A stretch of DNA of 64,000 nt from positions 60,835-124,834 of the forward strand of contig CAYRAM010000006.1 in NCBI GenBank assembly GCA_964422295.1, given 5' to 3'. Shown in pieces: positions 35,310 to 44,904 of the stretch. Source of the stretch: UBA12191 sp964422295. GTDB taxonomy: Bacteria; Planctomycetota; UBA8108; UBA1146. Position 1 is the stretch's first letter. Each line of letters opens with the position of its first letter. The notes beneath the pieces were generated by a model. It was given only the letters and a program-made list of their open reading frames with translations. It was not told where the DNA came from and did no database searches. A program made the translations under genes and the position numbers.

Positions 35310-37286
35310 TCAAAGCGTCTCTGAATCCTTGCCCGGCGTTGCTTCGGGAGTCGAATCAGACCCCTGCCGCAGCCGCGCACGGGCCCTGCGTGAAAGGAAA
35401 CGCAAATCTTCATTGAGGGACTCTTCCATCTTGGCAGCCTCAAATTCCTGAATCACACGGGAATCATCCCCGACCATCCACGAGATCGCTGCGATCCGTG
35501 CTCGAAAGCGACCGATATCCGAGAGGATCCGCTGACGTATCTCTCGCAGCGATCTGTTGTGATCGCGAGTCGAAAAGGGTAACTGGCTATCAAAAGGAAG
35601 ATTGGTCCGATCGACGACAATCAGTCCCTCTCGATAACGTTTGAGAGCAGCCAATCCCCTGCCGAAGGTTTCTCTCGATTCCTCAAGCATCGCCTTGCGA
35701 TCAGCTCGAGCCCCAGTACTCACCAGAGCCTCATCGTATTGAATTTGGCCAAGTTCATACCAAGCGACCGAATAGTTCGGGTCCAACTGGACCGCTTTTC
35801 GGAGTGCACCGCGCGCCTTTCCCAGATCAAATGCGAGAGAATAAATTTTCCCAATGTGATAGTAGCATGCTCGCTCATTGACGAGGTCTCCGCTGCCAGG
35901 CTTTCGCCCCAACGCCTTAGAAAAAGACTCAAGGGCTTTGTCGAAATTGGATCGCTTCTGGTAGAGAAGAACTCCCAGACTGACGTATGGTCCCATGGCA
36001 CTTGGATCAGCGAGGATCGCCTCCTCATAGAATCGCTCAGCCGTATCGATGCGATCATCCGCAAGTGCAACAAGGCCCTTTTTCCACAGGTCGGATGATC
36101 TCTTACGTTCGACGGTATCGGTTCGGCCTTCCATGGCAGCAACCGTGATGCTTTCGATTTTCGACCGATGGGTAATCCACCACTCAGACCAGCGAGATAT
36201 CGCTTCCTGACGCTGCTCGGGAGTCCCCTCGGCATCGTATCCAAAAGTTTCGCCGGTGTACTCGGCCAACTTCTTGGCTGCGAGACTCCGTGCGGCAACC
36301 TCATCCAGTTTGAGTGCTTCGAGGAGTGTGGATAAACCGATATAGATTCCGTTCTCTCCCAATGCAATCGCCAGGGCCAACTGTGCTTTCCCCTCGGAAA
36401 CCTGCCACGCCTTGACCAACTCACCGATACTGTGCGTTCTTTGAAGGATATCGATGGAGAAGGATCGAATTTCCGCACTCTGTCCGTCATCGAGAAGCAA
36501 CAATCCGAGCAGTGGATACAAATCTGACCCATTCTCCAATAGTACTTCCCTCAGCAGGTTTATCTGATCCATAGGATTGCCACTGGCCAATGAGTCCAGA
36601 AATCCCGGATGTGATTCAGAAATGCCAGCAGGCAATGCCATCCGAAAACTTTCCTCCAGTTGCAACTTGCGCAACTGGGGATGAAGCTCTTTTTCAAGTT
36701 CTTCTTGTAATGCTCCAGAAGCAAAAAAGCCTGCAGATCTGACGAAATCAACGCCGTCCTTTTTGGCCAGGGGATCGCCATCACGAATGCCATTGAGCGC
36801 TTTCGTCAGCCGATCATTGAATCCTTTACGAATACAAAATCGATCATCACTTGTCGTGCCATCGGGCAGGATTGTTCTGAGGATTTCAGAGTCCTTATAT
36901 CGGGCGCTTCCCAATTTGAATTTGGCAACCCATTCGCGCGTACCGGGATCAAAACTAACATCTCCACCAACTTCATTGCCGCTCTGCAGGACGAGTAAGA
37001 TGCCTCCCTCATCCTTTTCTTCCAGATCCTTGGAACTCCAGCCGAGGACATCCCGCTTGAGGATCAGTTTTGTCCCCATTCGACTGCTCAACTCCAGATA
37101 CTCGTTGCCCAAATCGTAGATGCGCCCTTCTACGGATTTTCCATCCAACAGCCGAATCCTGACCTGTGCCTCGGAAGTGTCGGGAAAGATGAAGAAGAGA
37201 AGGGTGATCACGAGAAATGAATGGTAAACAGGCTTCATGAGTGGGCGATTCGAGGAATTCCACCAAATGAGACTTTTGGGCGACAA
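35310..37286 (-). CDS. Exported HEAT/TPR-repeat protein
   Basis: 658 aa from the chosen start. Signal peptide ending near TSEAQ; a small SH3/Lsm-like segment (GKSVEGRIYDLGNEYLEL) after it, repeated once (about 70-110); a HEAT-like middle ending in a SRWSEWW motif common in planctomycete proteins; then at least three TPRs (about 430-550; for example PSAMGPYVSLGVLLYQKR and YSVAWYELGQIQYDEA). Function unknown, probably a periplasmic scaffold. The start is TTG with a near-perfect SD AAGGAGG; the ATG at 37238 has no SD but gives a shorter, more standard signal peptide. Confidence 0.82.
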   Translation of the reverse strand: MSPKSLIWWNSSNRPLMKPVYHSFLVITLLFFIFPDTSEAQVRIRLLDGKSVEGRIYDLGNEYLELSSRMGTKLILKRDVLGWSSKDLEEKDEGGILLVLQSGNEVGGDVSFDPGTREWVAKFKLGSARYKDSEILRTILPDGTTSDDRFCIRKGFNDRLTKALNGIRDGDPLAKKDGVDFVRSAGFFASGALQEELEKELHPQLRKLQLEESFRMALPAGISESHPGFLDSLASGNPMDQINLLREVLLENGSDLYPLLGLLLLDDGQSAEIRSFSIDILQRTHSIGELVKAWQVSEGKAQLALAIALGENGIYIGLSTLLEALKLDEVAARSLAAKKLAEYTGETFGYDAEGTPEQRQEAISRWSEWWITHRSKIESITVAAMEGRTDTVERKRSSDLWKKGLVALADDRIDTAERFYEEAILADPSAMGPYVSLGVLLYQKRSNFDKALESFSKALGRKPGSGDLVNERACYYHIGKIYSLAFDLGKARGALRKAVQLDPNYSVAWYELGQIQYDEALVSTGARADRKAMLEESRETFGRGLAALKRYREGLIVVDRTNLPFDSQLPFSTRDHNRSLREIRQRILSDIGRFRARIAAISWMVGDDSRVIQEFEAAKMEESLNEDLRFLSRRARARLRQGSDSTPEATPGKDSETL

Positions 37287-37439
37287 GGAGTCCTCCTTAG
37301 AGGGGCAGTTCATTTTTTCCAACCGCTGATTGTCCCCTTATCCCACGTTTCCTGCAAGACCCACCATGGGTTGCAAGGAGCACCTGGAGAGTAGAGACTC
37401 ACCGTAGGACGGTGAAATGACACCGGAAAGGGGACATCC
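37287..37439. other. Divergent promoter region TPR protein / YhaM-like nuclease
   Basis: About 150 bases between divergent genes. A small palindrome TCACCG-TAGGA-CGGTGA (37399-37415) lies 25 bases before the nuclease start. No clear promoter boxes. Confidence 0.35.
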
Positions 37440-38534
37440 TTGAGTCAACGCACGCTGGAATCACTGAATCGGGGCGACCGCATCGAAGGGGTATACCTCG
37501 TTGAAGATGCGAGCCTCAAAACTGCCAGAAACGGAAAATTCTTTATTCCCATGACCCTCAGGGATCGAACTGCCAGTGTCAAAGCGATGCGGTGGGAGAG
37601 CAGTCAGGAAGAATTTCGGGAAATTCAGAAACGCCCATTCCTTCGAATCCAGGGACGAGTTGAGGAATACCAGGGGTCACCACAGGTGATCGTCGATTCT
37701 CTCGATCCCATGTCTGCCGAAGAAGCGGGGCTCGAAGCCACCGAGTTTCTTCCCCGAACAAAACATGACATTGGTGAATTGGAGAGAGAATTGGAGGAGC
37801 GGGTTGCCGCACTTCAAAACAGCGATGTCCGTCAAATCGTAGTCAATATTCTTGCAAGGCCGGGTTTGCGGGATCGGCTGAGGTTGTCTCCGGCAGGAAA
37901 AACGATGCATCACGCCTATATCGGAGGACTGCTCGAACATGTCATTTCCCTTGTGCAACTTGCAGACAAGGTGTGTGACCATTACTCGTGGCTCGATCGC
38001 GACATTCTCATTGCAGGTGTACTGCTCCATGACATCGCCAAGACAGAGGAAATGGGCATCGATAACGGATTCTCATACACTGCGGAAGGCCAACTCCTGG
38101 GACACATCGTCATGTGCTGCAATTGGATTCATGAGGCCGCAAGTGAGATCGGAGACCTCGATCCTGATATCTTGCTTCAGATCCAACATCTCGTTGCCAG
38201 TCATCACGGAAAACTGGAGTTCGGATCTCCCAAAAAACCGAGTACACCCGAGGCGATTGCGATGCACTTCATCGACAATATGGATGCCAAGTTGACTGGA
38301 TTTCTCGAACTGTTTGCCAAAGCATCCCCGGGACCGGGGGATCCCCGATTTGGTGACCATTCACTGCTGCTTGAAACTCGCCCATACTTTGCCCACCGAC
38401 TTGATGGTCATTCAGGAATGGAAACTCCTGAAAAAGTAAGGGACTCGGTCGGGGGAGTGGGTAAACCCACTTCAGCTGACCCACAGGCAACTGAATCTGA
38501 GGACAAGGATAGTACCGGAGATTTGCCCTTTTAA
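37440..38534 (+). CDS. OB-fold/HD-domain 3'-5' exoribonuclease, YhaM-like
   Basis: 364 aa. N-terminal OB-fold (about 10-95; GKFFIPMTLRDRTASVKA, FLRIQGRVEEYQGSPQVIV) and a C-terminal HD domain with HHAYIGGLLEH, LLHDIAKTEE and VASHHGK giving the metal-binding His/Asp set. This matches YhaM-type RNases, which trim short or structured RNA ends. The tail after about 330 is low complexity. TTG start with SD AAGGGG; the first ATG would cut into the OB-fold, so TTG is preferred. Only gene on the plus strand between the XRE gene and the right edge. Confidence 0.9.
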   Translation: MSQRTLESLNRGDRIEGVYLVEDASLKTARNGKFFIPMTLRDRTASVKAMRWESSQEEFREIQKRPFLRIQGRVEEYQGSPQVIVDSLDPMSAEEAGLEATEFLPRTKHDIGELERELEERVAALQNSDVRQIVVNILARPGLRDRLRLSPAGKTMHHAYIGGLLEHVISLVQLADKVCDHYSWLDRDILIAGVLLHDIAKTEEMGIDNGFSYTAEGQLLGHIVMCCNWIHEAASEIGDLDPDILLQIQHLVASHHGKLEFGSPKKPSTPEAIAMHFIDNMDAKLTGFLELFAKASPGPGDPRFGDHSLLLETRPYFAHRLDGHSGMETPEKVRDSVGGVGKPTSADPQATESEDKDSTGDLPF

Positions 38535-38552
38535 CTGCGGGAAGCCGCCATA

Positions 38553-39908
38553 TCAGGCTACGACGGTTACCGAGCCCAGGGTTTCTTCCTGCCTGGAGGC
38601 CTCGAGGATCTGCTCCGCCCAGTGCTGAGCGGTTTCTACAGAAGAAGCCTCCACCAAAATTCTCAACAAGGGCTCTGTTCCAGAAAAGCGGACGACCAAT
38701 CGTCCATCATCGCCGAGACTATTCTTGGCATCTGCCATCGTCTGCTGAAGGATTCCCAGGGATTCGATGTCGGGACGGTTTTCTATTCGCACCGTTCTCT
38801 GCTCCAGGGGATAACGTGAAAACTGATCGCAGAATTGTGACAGTGTCTGTGCGGATTCAACAACACACTGGCAGACAGACAATCCTGTCCGAATACCATC
38901 CCCGGTAACCGCTTCTGACCTATGGATGATATGACCGGATGTTTCACCCCCGAGAACCCCCCCGGTTTCTCGAAGTGCTGCTGCTACCTCCCGGTCCCCC
39001 ACCGGAGTTCGAACTACACGGATTCCATGGTCGCCCAGGAATCTTTCGACACCCATGTTCGACATCACGGTCAATGCAACGACGGCCGGATTCAACTGCC
39101 CCTTCGACTTCAGACTCAGCGCCCACAGCGCAATGATGTCATCCCCGTCTAGGGCAGTCCCTTTATGATCACAAAAAAGCGCACGATCCGCATCTCCATC
39201 GAAAGCGACTCCCAGGTCCGCTTCCCTATGGCGTACTTCTTCAGCAAGAACTTCCGGGTGAAGAGATCCGCAACCCATGTTGATCCTGGCACCGTCCGGC
39301 TCCCCGTTGAGCACGAATACTTCTGCCCCTGCCCGACGGAATGCTTCTGGCCCCCAGTGACATGCAGCACCGCGTGCAGCATCCAAAACCACTTTGAGAC
39401 CGCCCAAGAATTTCTCTCCCGAAAATGAAGCCAACACTTCTTCTAAGTAGATATGACCCCACTTTTTGTCTTCGATAATTTGAGGGAATCCACCTCCGAG
39501 CGGATTCGCACTGGCATAATCTGAAGAGATGCGCTCCTCCTCAGTGAAAGATAGCTTTTCCCCACAATGATCCAGAATTTTGACACCATTGAACTCAGGA
39601 GGATTGTGGGAAGCGGAAATCATCAGCCCTAGATCGGCATGACCCGCCGCCACCAAAACTGATATTGCCGGAGTAGGCACCACTCCCGCATGAATCGTAG
39701 TCACACCACCCCTTTGGAGTGCACGTGCAATATAGCTTTCGATTTCAGGTCCGGACTCACGGGTATCCCTCCCGATCATGACCCGCGCAGAAGAACTCCC
39801 TCGGCGTTGAAGATACTGAACGATCGCAGTTCCAATTCGATCTACCGACTCATTTGCCAATAGGCCCTGGCCACCGATATCTCGGATACCATCTGTACCA
39901 AAGATCAT
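38553..39908 (-). CDS. glmM: Phosphoglucosamine mutase
   Basis: 451 aa. Converts glucosamine-6-phosphate to glucosamine-1-phosphate for peptidoglycan and lipopolysaccharide precursors. Seen: FGTDGIRD start, active-site Ser100 in MISASHNPPEFNG, metal loop FDGDADR, sugar-binding GGETSGH, and phosphate-binding RFSGTEPLLRI. ATGA overlap with cdaR. In the classic cdaA-cdaR-glmM arrangement GlmM also binds and restrains CdaA. Last gene of the run. Confidence 0.95.
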   Translation of the reverse strand: MIFGTDGIRDIGGQGLLANESVDRIGTAIVQYLQRRGSSSARVMIGRDTRESGPEIESYIARALQRGGVTTIHAGVVPTPAISVLVAAGHADLGLMISASHNPPEFNGVKILDHCGEKLSFTEEERISSDYASANPLGGGFPQIIEDKKWGHIYLEEVLASFSGEKFLGGLKVVLDAARGAACHWGPEAFRRAGAEVFVLNGEPDGARINMGCGSLHPEVLAEEVRHREADLGVAFDGDADRALFCDHKGTALDGDDIIALWALSLKSKGQLNPAVVALTVMSNMGVERFLGDHGIRVVRTPVGDREVAAALRETGGVLGGETSGHIIHRSEAVTGDGIRTGLSVCQCVVESAQTLSQFCDQFSRYPLEQRTVRIENRPDIESLGILQQTMADAKNSLGDDGRLVVRFSGTEPLLRILVEASSVETAQHWAEQILEASRQEETLGSVTVVA

Positions 39909-40978
39909 TGTTCTGTTTCTTCTCCAACTCGATCAATAGTTTTTGCACTGTAGAGGATAATCTTGTCGTATTTAATCGTCTCACGAGAGATCCGACTAGG
40001 CAAACTGCCATCCACCCAAAATACTTGGTCATCCGTCGGATTCAGACTTGATCCATTGGTATCCTTTGCACGAACCAATAGGTAAAAGCGACCCTCCTCA
40101 ACGTTCTTCTTCCATTGCAAAATATCTTCTTCGATTCCTCTAACGGTAACATTAACGGTTTGGTCGCCATTAATTTCGAGCGTGATGCCTTCTTCAACCA
40201 CGTACCGAACAGAGACTTCCGCCGTTGCCTCTTCCAAATTTTGCGACGGATTGATCTCTACCTGCCCGGAAAACTCCGCCTCAGGTGGATCAAATCTAAC
40301 CAGTCCCGAATCATCCCCTGTAATCCGCAGTTCCACTTCATCGACTTGAAGAGTAGCGGAGATATCGCTGACATCAATTTCCCTGGTAAGAACGTTGACC
40401 TTGTCCCCCTCCATGACCGATTGGGGGCCGACGAGTGTGACAACATCAGGAATTGCCCGGACATCTTCACTGGTAATCTGGTATCCGATTGCTGGTTGCC
40501 CTGAAATGAACGGGCGAACCTCTCGCTGGGCTCTGACCAGAGAGTCCACTACCACTTCGATCGATGAAGGATCAACACTCTGAATCGTCAAGCCCGGAGG
40601 CAAATCAAATGCCTCTCCCGAACGCAGTTGAATCAAACCGCTTCTCTCGACCACAAGGGTTCCGATGATCTGCGGACTTTCTTCAGAAAACTTGGCAAGA
40701 ACATTGCGAGGCCCCGAGATGGAAATTCTGCAACTCCCGGAGAAGTTGTCGCCAAGTTGCCCCATCAGCCGCGAATCGGAGATTTTTTGGCTGACGATGA
40801 TCAGGCTCTCGGCGGAACTGGGTTCCAGGCGAATCACCGCTTCACGGATCTCTTCATGACCGGTATTTCCGAAGGCGTAAGCCCAAACCACTACTGCGAG
40901 AACCATGCTGGTGAGTTTGTTACGAGTGTTGCCAAAGAAAAATTCCATGACCTTTACGTTGAGGGGAGTCTTGTTCAA
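39905..40978 (-). CDS. cdaR: YbbR-domain protein CdaR
   Basis: 357 aa. One N-terminal transmembrane helix (about 21-38) and then extracytoplasmic YbbR-type repeats (three to four of about 80 residues, rich in beta-strand). The family regulates the membrane diadenylate cyclase CdaA. The start is TTG overlapping the cdaA stop (TTGA), with no other start nearby before the helix. Position between cdaA and glmM supports the assignment. Confidence 0.9.
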   Translation of the reverse strand: MNKTPLNVKVMEFFFGNTRNKLTSMVLAVVVWAYAFGNTGHEEIREAVIRLEPSSAESLIIVSQKISDSRLMGQLGDNFSGSCRISISGPRNVLAKFSEESPQIIGTLVVERSGLIQLRSGEAFDLPPGLTIQSVDPSSIEVVVDSLVRAQREVRPFISGQPAIGYQITSEDVRAIPDVVTLVGPQSVMEGDKVNVLTREIDVSDISATLQVDEVELRITGDDSGLVRFDPPEAEFSGQVEINPSQNLEEATAEVSVRYVVEEGITLEINGDQTVNVTVRGIEEDILQWKKNVEEGRFYLLVRAKDTNGSSLNPTDDQVFWVDGSLPSRISRETIKYDKIILYSAKTIDRVGEETEQ

Positions 40979-41829
40979 GAATCACCCCCCTTCCGGTCAC
41001 CTGCGGCGGGAATTTCGATTTTTTGGGGCTCGTCCGGTGTGTCACTTTTGGTGTAGTAAGCCCTCAGTCTCTTTGCAAGCTCATCCCTGTCCAGATCCCT
41101 GAAGACCTCACCGCGAACGCAAATGGAGATTCCGCCTGTTTCCTCACTGACCACCACTGTGACTGCGTCTGATTCTTCAGTCAGCCCGACAGCAGCACGA
41201 TGACGCGTCCCCGCCCACGATCCCAATAATTCATTTTCTGAAAGTGGGAGCAAGCAACCCGCCGCAGCGATTCTTCCCTTCTGAATCACTACCGCCCCAT
41301 CATGCAAGGCAGTGCCAGGGTAAAAAATCGTATTGATGATTTCTGAAGAAACTTCCGCATCCAGAATCGTTCCTCTGTCTACCCAGGGATTCAATGTTTG
41401 GTCACGTTCGATGGCGAAGAGCGCTCCAATACGCGCCTTCGACAACATTTGACACGCCCTGACCAGCACGACCACCAACTCTTGTTCATCCCGAACCAAC
41501 TCACCAAAGATGGGTGCCTGACTCAATCGGACCAGTCCCCTTCGCAATTCTGGTTGCAAGATCACGATGATCGCGGTGAAAGCAGCGGGAGTGATGACGG
41601 TCAACAGAAAACCGATTCGTTCCAGGTTGAGGAAATTGACCGCCAAACGGGTTCCGACCACGGCAATGATCACTGAGAGGGCCAGGCCCTTGAGAACTCC
41701 CGCCCCACGGGTCCCCTCGCAGAAGACGATGAAACTGTAGATCAACAGATAGATCACTGAGATCTCGAAGAGAACTCTCCAGGGGCCGATCGCCTCAATG
41801 GCTGTCCATATGGCGTTGAACTCGTTCAA
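40975..41829 (-). CDS. cdaA: Diadenylate cyclase CdaA
   Basis: 284 aa. Makes c-di-AMP from two ATP at the membrane. Three N-terminal hydrophobic helices (about 19-38, 44-62, 72-92), then the DAC domain with catalytic DGA (177-179) and RHR (209-211, in GTRHRAAVGL). Starts with TTG overlapping the folP stop (TTGA) and ends in a TTGA overlap with cdaR. c-di-AMP typically controls potassium and osmotic balance and wall integrity; the target proteins are not in this window. Confidence 0.95.
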   Translation of the reverse strand: MNEFNAIWTAIEAIGPWRVLFEISVIYLLIYSFIVFCEGTRGAGVLKGLALSVIIAVVGTRLAVNFLNLERIGFLLTVITPAAFTAIIVILQPELRRGLVRLSQAPIFGELVRDEQELVVVLVRACQMLSKARIGALFAIERDQTLNPWVDRGTILDAEVSSEIINTIFYPGTALHDGAVVIQKGRIAAAGCLLPLSENELLGSWAGTRHRAAVGLTEESDAVTVVVSEETGGISICVRGEVFRDLDRDELAKRLRAYYTKSDTPDEPQKIEIPAAGDRKGGDS

Positions 41830-42659
41830 GCCTGATCCTCCTGATCCACTGCTGCCCCCCCGATCGCTTCTAAAACCTTGAGAAATCGTACCGTTTCATC
41901 GACGTCGTGTACCCTCACCCAGTCCGTTCCGGATCGCTGCGCCACGGCTACAAAAGCCAATGAACCTGGAAGTCGGTCAGCGGGTGAACTGCCGTCGAGA
42001 GCTCCTGTGCAAGCCTTGCGAGAGGCTCCCAGCATCCATCGAGTACCCAACTCTCTAAACTTCTCCAATGAAGCTGCAATCTTGAAGTTGTCCACCAGTC
42101 TTTTGCCAAAGCCTATCCCCGGATCAAGTATCACCTTATCCCTTTGCCCCCCTTTCGAGGTAAAGAAATCGAGCCTCGATTGGAAGAATTCGTAGATCTC
42201 TCCAATGACGTCGGCATACCCAGGATTGTCTTGCATCGATTCAGGAGAACCTTTGCGGTGCATCAATACTACTTCCAGGCCCTTCTCGACGACAAAGTCG
42301 ACCAGTTCAGGGTCATCCCTGAGCGCCGCGGTATCATTGATGATGGTCACCCCATAGTTAAATGCTGCTTGGGCAACTTCGCATCTCCGGGTGTCGATGC
42401 TGATCGGAATATCCACCACTTCAGAGAGTCGCTCCAGGCAAGGAACAACTCGATCCAGTTCCTCCTGGACACTGATTTCCTTGCTCCCTGGGCGTGTGGA
42501 CTCGCCGCCGATATCGATGGCATCTGCTCCTTGCTCGACCATCTGCTCAGCACGTTCAACTGCCAGATCCAAATCAACCCAACGACCTCCATCGCTGAAT
42601 GAATCCGGAGTCAAATTCAGGATCCCCAGGACCTTGACCGCCAAGGTTCGACCTCTCAA
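41826..42659 (-). CDS. folP: Dihydropteroate synthase
   Basis: 277 aa TIM-barrel enzyme joining p-aminobenzoate to the pterin in folate synthesis; target of sulfonamides. Seen: LGILNLTPDSFSDGG, GADAIDIGGESTRPGS, SIDTRR, INDTAA, VVLMHRKG, ILDPGIGFGK and LGASRKA. TTG start overlapping the lptE stop (TTGA). folP next to cdaA-cdaR-glmM is a recurrent arrangement in several phyla. Confidence 0.95.
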   Translation of the reverse strand: MRGRTLAVKVLGILNLTPDSFSDGGRWVDLDLAVERAEQMVEQGADAIDIGGESTRPGSKEISVQEELDRVVPCLERLSEVVDIPISIDTRRCEVAQAAFNYGVTIINDTAALRDDPELVDFVVEKGLEVVLMHRKGSPESMQDNPGYADVIGEIYEFFQSRLDFFTSKGGQRDKVILDPGIGFGKRLVDNFKIAASLEKFRELGTRWMLGASRKACTGALDGSSPADRLPGSLAFVAVAQRSGTDWVRVHDVDETVRFLKVLEAIGGAAVDQEDQA

Positions 42660-43183
42660 CTCTGGTTGGGACTCTCCCAGGGCTCAATTTCGGCAATGAT
42701 TCTGCGGGCGATATCCCTGACCGCTTCTTCACGGGCCACCTGAATAGACTCTCCAGATGCCAGTGAGTAGGAGGCCCTGCCCTCGACAACCCGTTCCAGC
42801 AGGATTCTCTGATCCCTGCTTCTGATCAATTGGATCCCCACCTGAACCAGGATCCCGGCCTCCTGAATGTCGCCTGCTCCACTCTCTACCAATACTCCTT
42901 CATCAAAGCGAAGGATCGACCCTATCAATATCGCATTGGAATTCTCCCCTGAAACAACATCAGCAGAGGTCAGTACTTGGAATTCACGTTTAACGGCACG
43001 GGTCAATTCGTACTCAAGATCACGGCGAAATGGGATCGTTTCATTCTTGAAGACGGGAATCGCAACTCTCGTCACCCCCCGTGGGAGTCGGTAACCCGGG
43101 GAATAACCACAACTGGAAATTGTCATGACCCCAAGCAACAGGATGCAACTGATCCTGATCCTGAGAAGCCTGCTGCAGTTCAA
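42656..43183 (-). CDS. lptE: LptE-like LPS-assembly lipoprotein
   Basis: 175 aa. Signal peptide with lipobox ending ISSC (near residue 25), followed by GYSPGYRLPRGVTRVAIPVFKNET, the usual opening of LptE (the LptD plug lipoprotein). Ends in the helix REEAVRDIARRIIAEIE. Supports a diderm envelope with lipopolysaccharide. TTG start in a TTGA overlap with the BamD-like gene. LptD is not in the window. Confidence 0.83.
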   Translation of the reverse strand: MNCSRLLRIRISCILLLGVMTISSCGYSPGYRLPRGVTRVAIPVFKNETIPFRRDLEYELTRAVKREFQVLTSADVVSGENSNAILIGSILRFDEGVLVESGAGDIQEAGILVQVGIQLIRSRDQRILLERVVEGRASYSLASGESIQVAREEAVRDIARRIIAEIEPWESPNQS

Positions 43184-44109
43184 TCTGTACCTGCTTCCAA
43201 CCCTGAACTGATCTCTTCGAGAATTCTACGCGCCTCGCCCGCTTCCTCAGTCCCAGGTGCTTCAAGCAGTATTTTTTCGAGATAGATCCTGGCTGACACA
43301 AACTTCTCGATACGGATGTAAAAATCAGCAATCTGCAATCGTCTTTTGGATTTGTAGGTCTGGATCTGATTCAGGCTCTCTCGGGCTCTGGCAGAATCCC
43401 CTTGGCCGGGAAAGAGCCGAAGGTATCTCCTGTAGTGGCGTTCCGCTGCTACGAGAATCCCCAAATCGTAATCGACACCTTTCATTTGGGCCATCGCTGC
43501 ATCGCCCGCCAACAATTGGGCCGGGGCAATCCACTCACTTTCGGGGTATTCCCTGACCAAGCGAGTGAGATATCTCTCAGCCTCCTCAGGCTGATTGTTT
43601 TTGAAATACCAATTGCCACAGTGATAGATCGCATCATCGCTGAAGTTCATGAACGGATAGTCGGAAATCAACCCGTTGAGAACTTCCAAGCCTTTGGACT
43701 CCGCATTGACATCCAACCCAAACAATCTCCTGGTCGCACCGGTCAGGAATGAAAAGCCGATGTTGAAACGAATCTGAAGGGACGCCTCCAAGGTTTGGGG
43801 ACCTGGGTCCGAATCAAAAATCTCTTCCGTCACTCTGAGTGCTTCGTCAAATTCGCGACTATCCACGAGCGCCCGGGCAAGATCGAGGCGAACCCGTGAA
43901 ATCAGAGGGCCACGGCGAGGGCCATCATCTTCGTAAAGGTACAGATCGATGGCATCCTGGTAAAAAACGACCGCTACCTCTGGGTTGCCCGCCTCGCTTG
44001 CTTTCCTTGCCTGGCTCAGGATTTCTGCAAACTCCCCATCTGCGGGGAGATCTGTCACCTGGAGTATTGCCATCAGAGTAATCAGAGTGATGCCATTGGC
44101 AAAAATCAT
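43180..44109 (-). CDS. BamD-like tetratricopeptide protein
   Basis: 309 aa. N-terminal hydrophobic segment (about 3-18) without a clear lipobox, then TPR-type helix pairs (for example AIYHCGNWYFKNNQPEEAERYLTRL and VAAERHYRRYLRLFPG), similar to outer-membrane assembly protein BamD and to YbgF-like TPRs. Start ATG with SD AGGGGG. It heads the run of 4-base overlaps through lptE to glmM, which suggests envelope assembly. Lack of a lipobox cysteine argues against a strict BamD. Confidence 0.78.
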   Translation of the reverse strand: MIFANGITLITLMAILQVTDLPADGEFAEILSQARKASEAGNPEVAVVFYQDAIDLYLYEDDGPRRGPLISRVRLDLARALVDSREFDEALRVTEEIFDSDPGPQTLEASLQIRFNIGFSFLTGATRRLFGLDVNAESKGLEVLNGLISDYPFMNFSDDAIYHCGNWYFKNNQPEEAERYLTRLVREYPESEWIAPAQLLAGDAAMAQMKGVDYDLGILVAAERHYRRYLRLFPGQGDSARARESLNQIQTYKSKRRLQIADFYIRIEKFVSARIYLEKILLEAPGTEEAGEARRILEEISSGLEAGTD

Positions 44110-44148
44110 TCCCCCTGCTTCCCGCCTGTACAGTTCGAAACGGTTCGA

Positions 44149-44904
44149 TCAGACTCTCAAGTATCTTAGCGAACGGGGCGGCCTCTCCAAGTGATGCAAT
44201 ACCAGGGAACTGAGGATATCCCAGCCCTTGAGGACCACTTCATTCGGCACTTCCCAGGTGGGCACACGGCCCCATTCCTGTCGTGAATCCGCCCTCAGAT
44301 AGTTCAGAAGGGCGTGATCGACGGAAATTGCTCCACCTGCGGATGAGCAACTTCGACAGAAAAATCCGGAGGGAAGCTGGAATGACGGCGGGTCTTCCGA
44401 GGAATCCTCCAGCGAGCGCTCACAACCCACGCAACTCTCCCACGAGGGCTGCAAGCCACTGGCGGACAAAATGCAATGCATGAATCGATTTCTCAGCCTT
44501 CTTCTTCCCTGACCTGCAGAGAGCAGTTTGAAATACTGCAAAGACTCTCGGAGCAGAGCATCATGGGGATCTCCCGGAGTAAAAAGTGTTCTCATCAGAT
44601 CCATCGCCAGTGTCGCATCAAGCCATGCTGGAAGGTCTTCACGCAGGTGCCGAAACCCTTCGACGAGTCGCGCTTCAGTGGCCAAATGAAGTTCGCCTCC
44701 TTTTTTCCGGAAGTTGATGTCGTACCAACTCCCTGGATCAAAAGGGGCGTGAAATGAAGATGAGTTTCTGGCTGGTCTACGGGCTCCTTTGGCCAGCAGG
44801 TCTAGAACACCGTGCTCTCTGGCGAAGACCCTGATCACCTGGGAAGTCTCGGAATAATCCGTGGTTCTGAGTACCAATCCCCGGGTCCGGAATGATCCTT
44901 TCAT
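44149..44904 (-). CDS. recO: DNA repair protein RecO
   Basis: 251 aa. Loads RecA on SSB-coated DNA with RecF/RecR. N-terminal OB-fold (RTRGLVLRTTDYSETSQVIRVF, GARR), helical middle, and a C-terminal zinc finger with CVGC and CRSC pairs. Its ATG directly follows the stop of the CorC-like gene (TAG-ATG, no gap). Confidence 0.92.
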   Translation of the reverse strand: MKGSFRTRGLVLRTTDYSETSQVIRVFAREHGVLDLLAKGARRPARNSSSFHAPFDPGSWYDINFRKKGGELHLATEARLVEGFRHLREDLPAWLDATLAMDLMRTLFTPGDPHDALLRESLQYFKLLSAGQGRRRLRNRFMHCILSASGLQPSWESCVGCERSLEDSSEDPPSFQLPSGFFCRSCSSAGGAISVDHALLNYLRADSRQEWGRVPTWEVPNEVVLKGWDILSSLVLHHLERPPRSLRYLRV

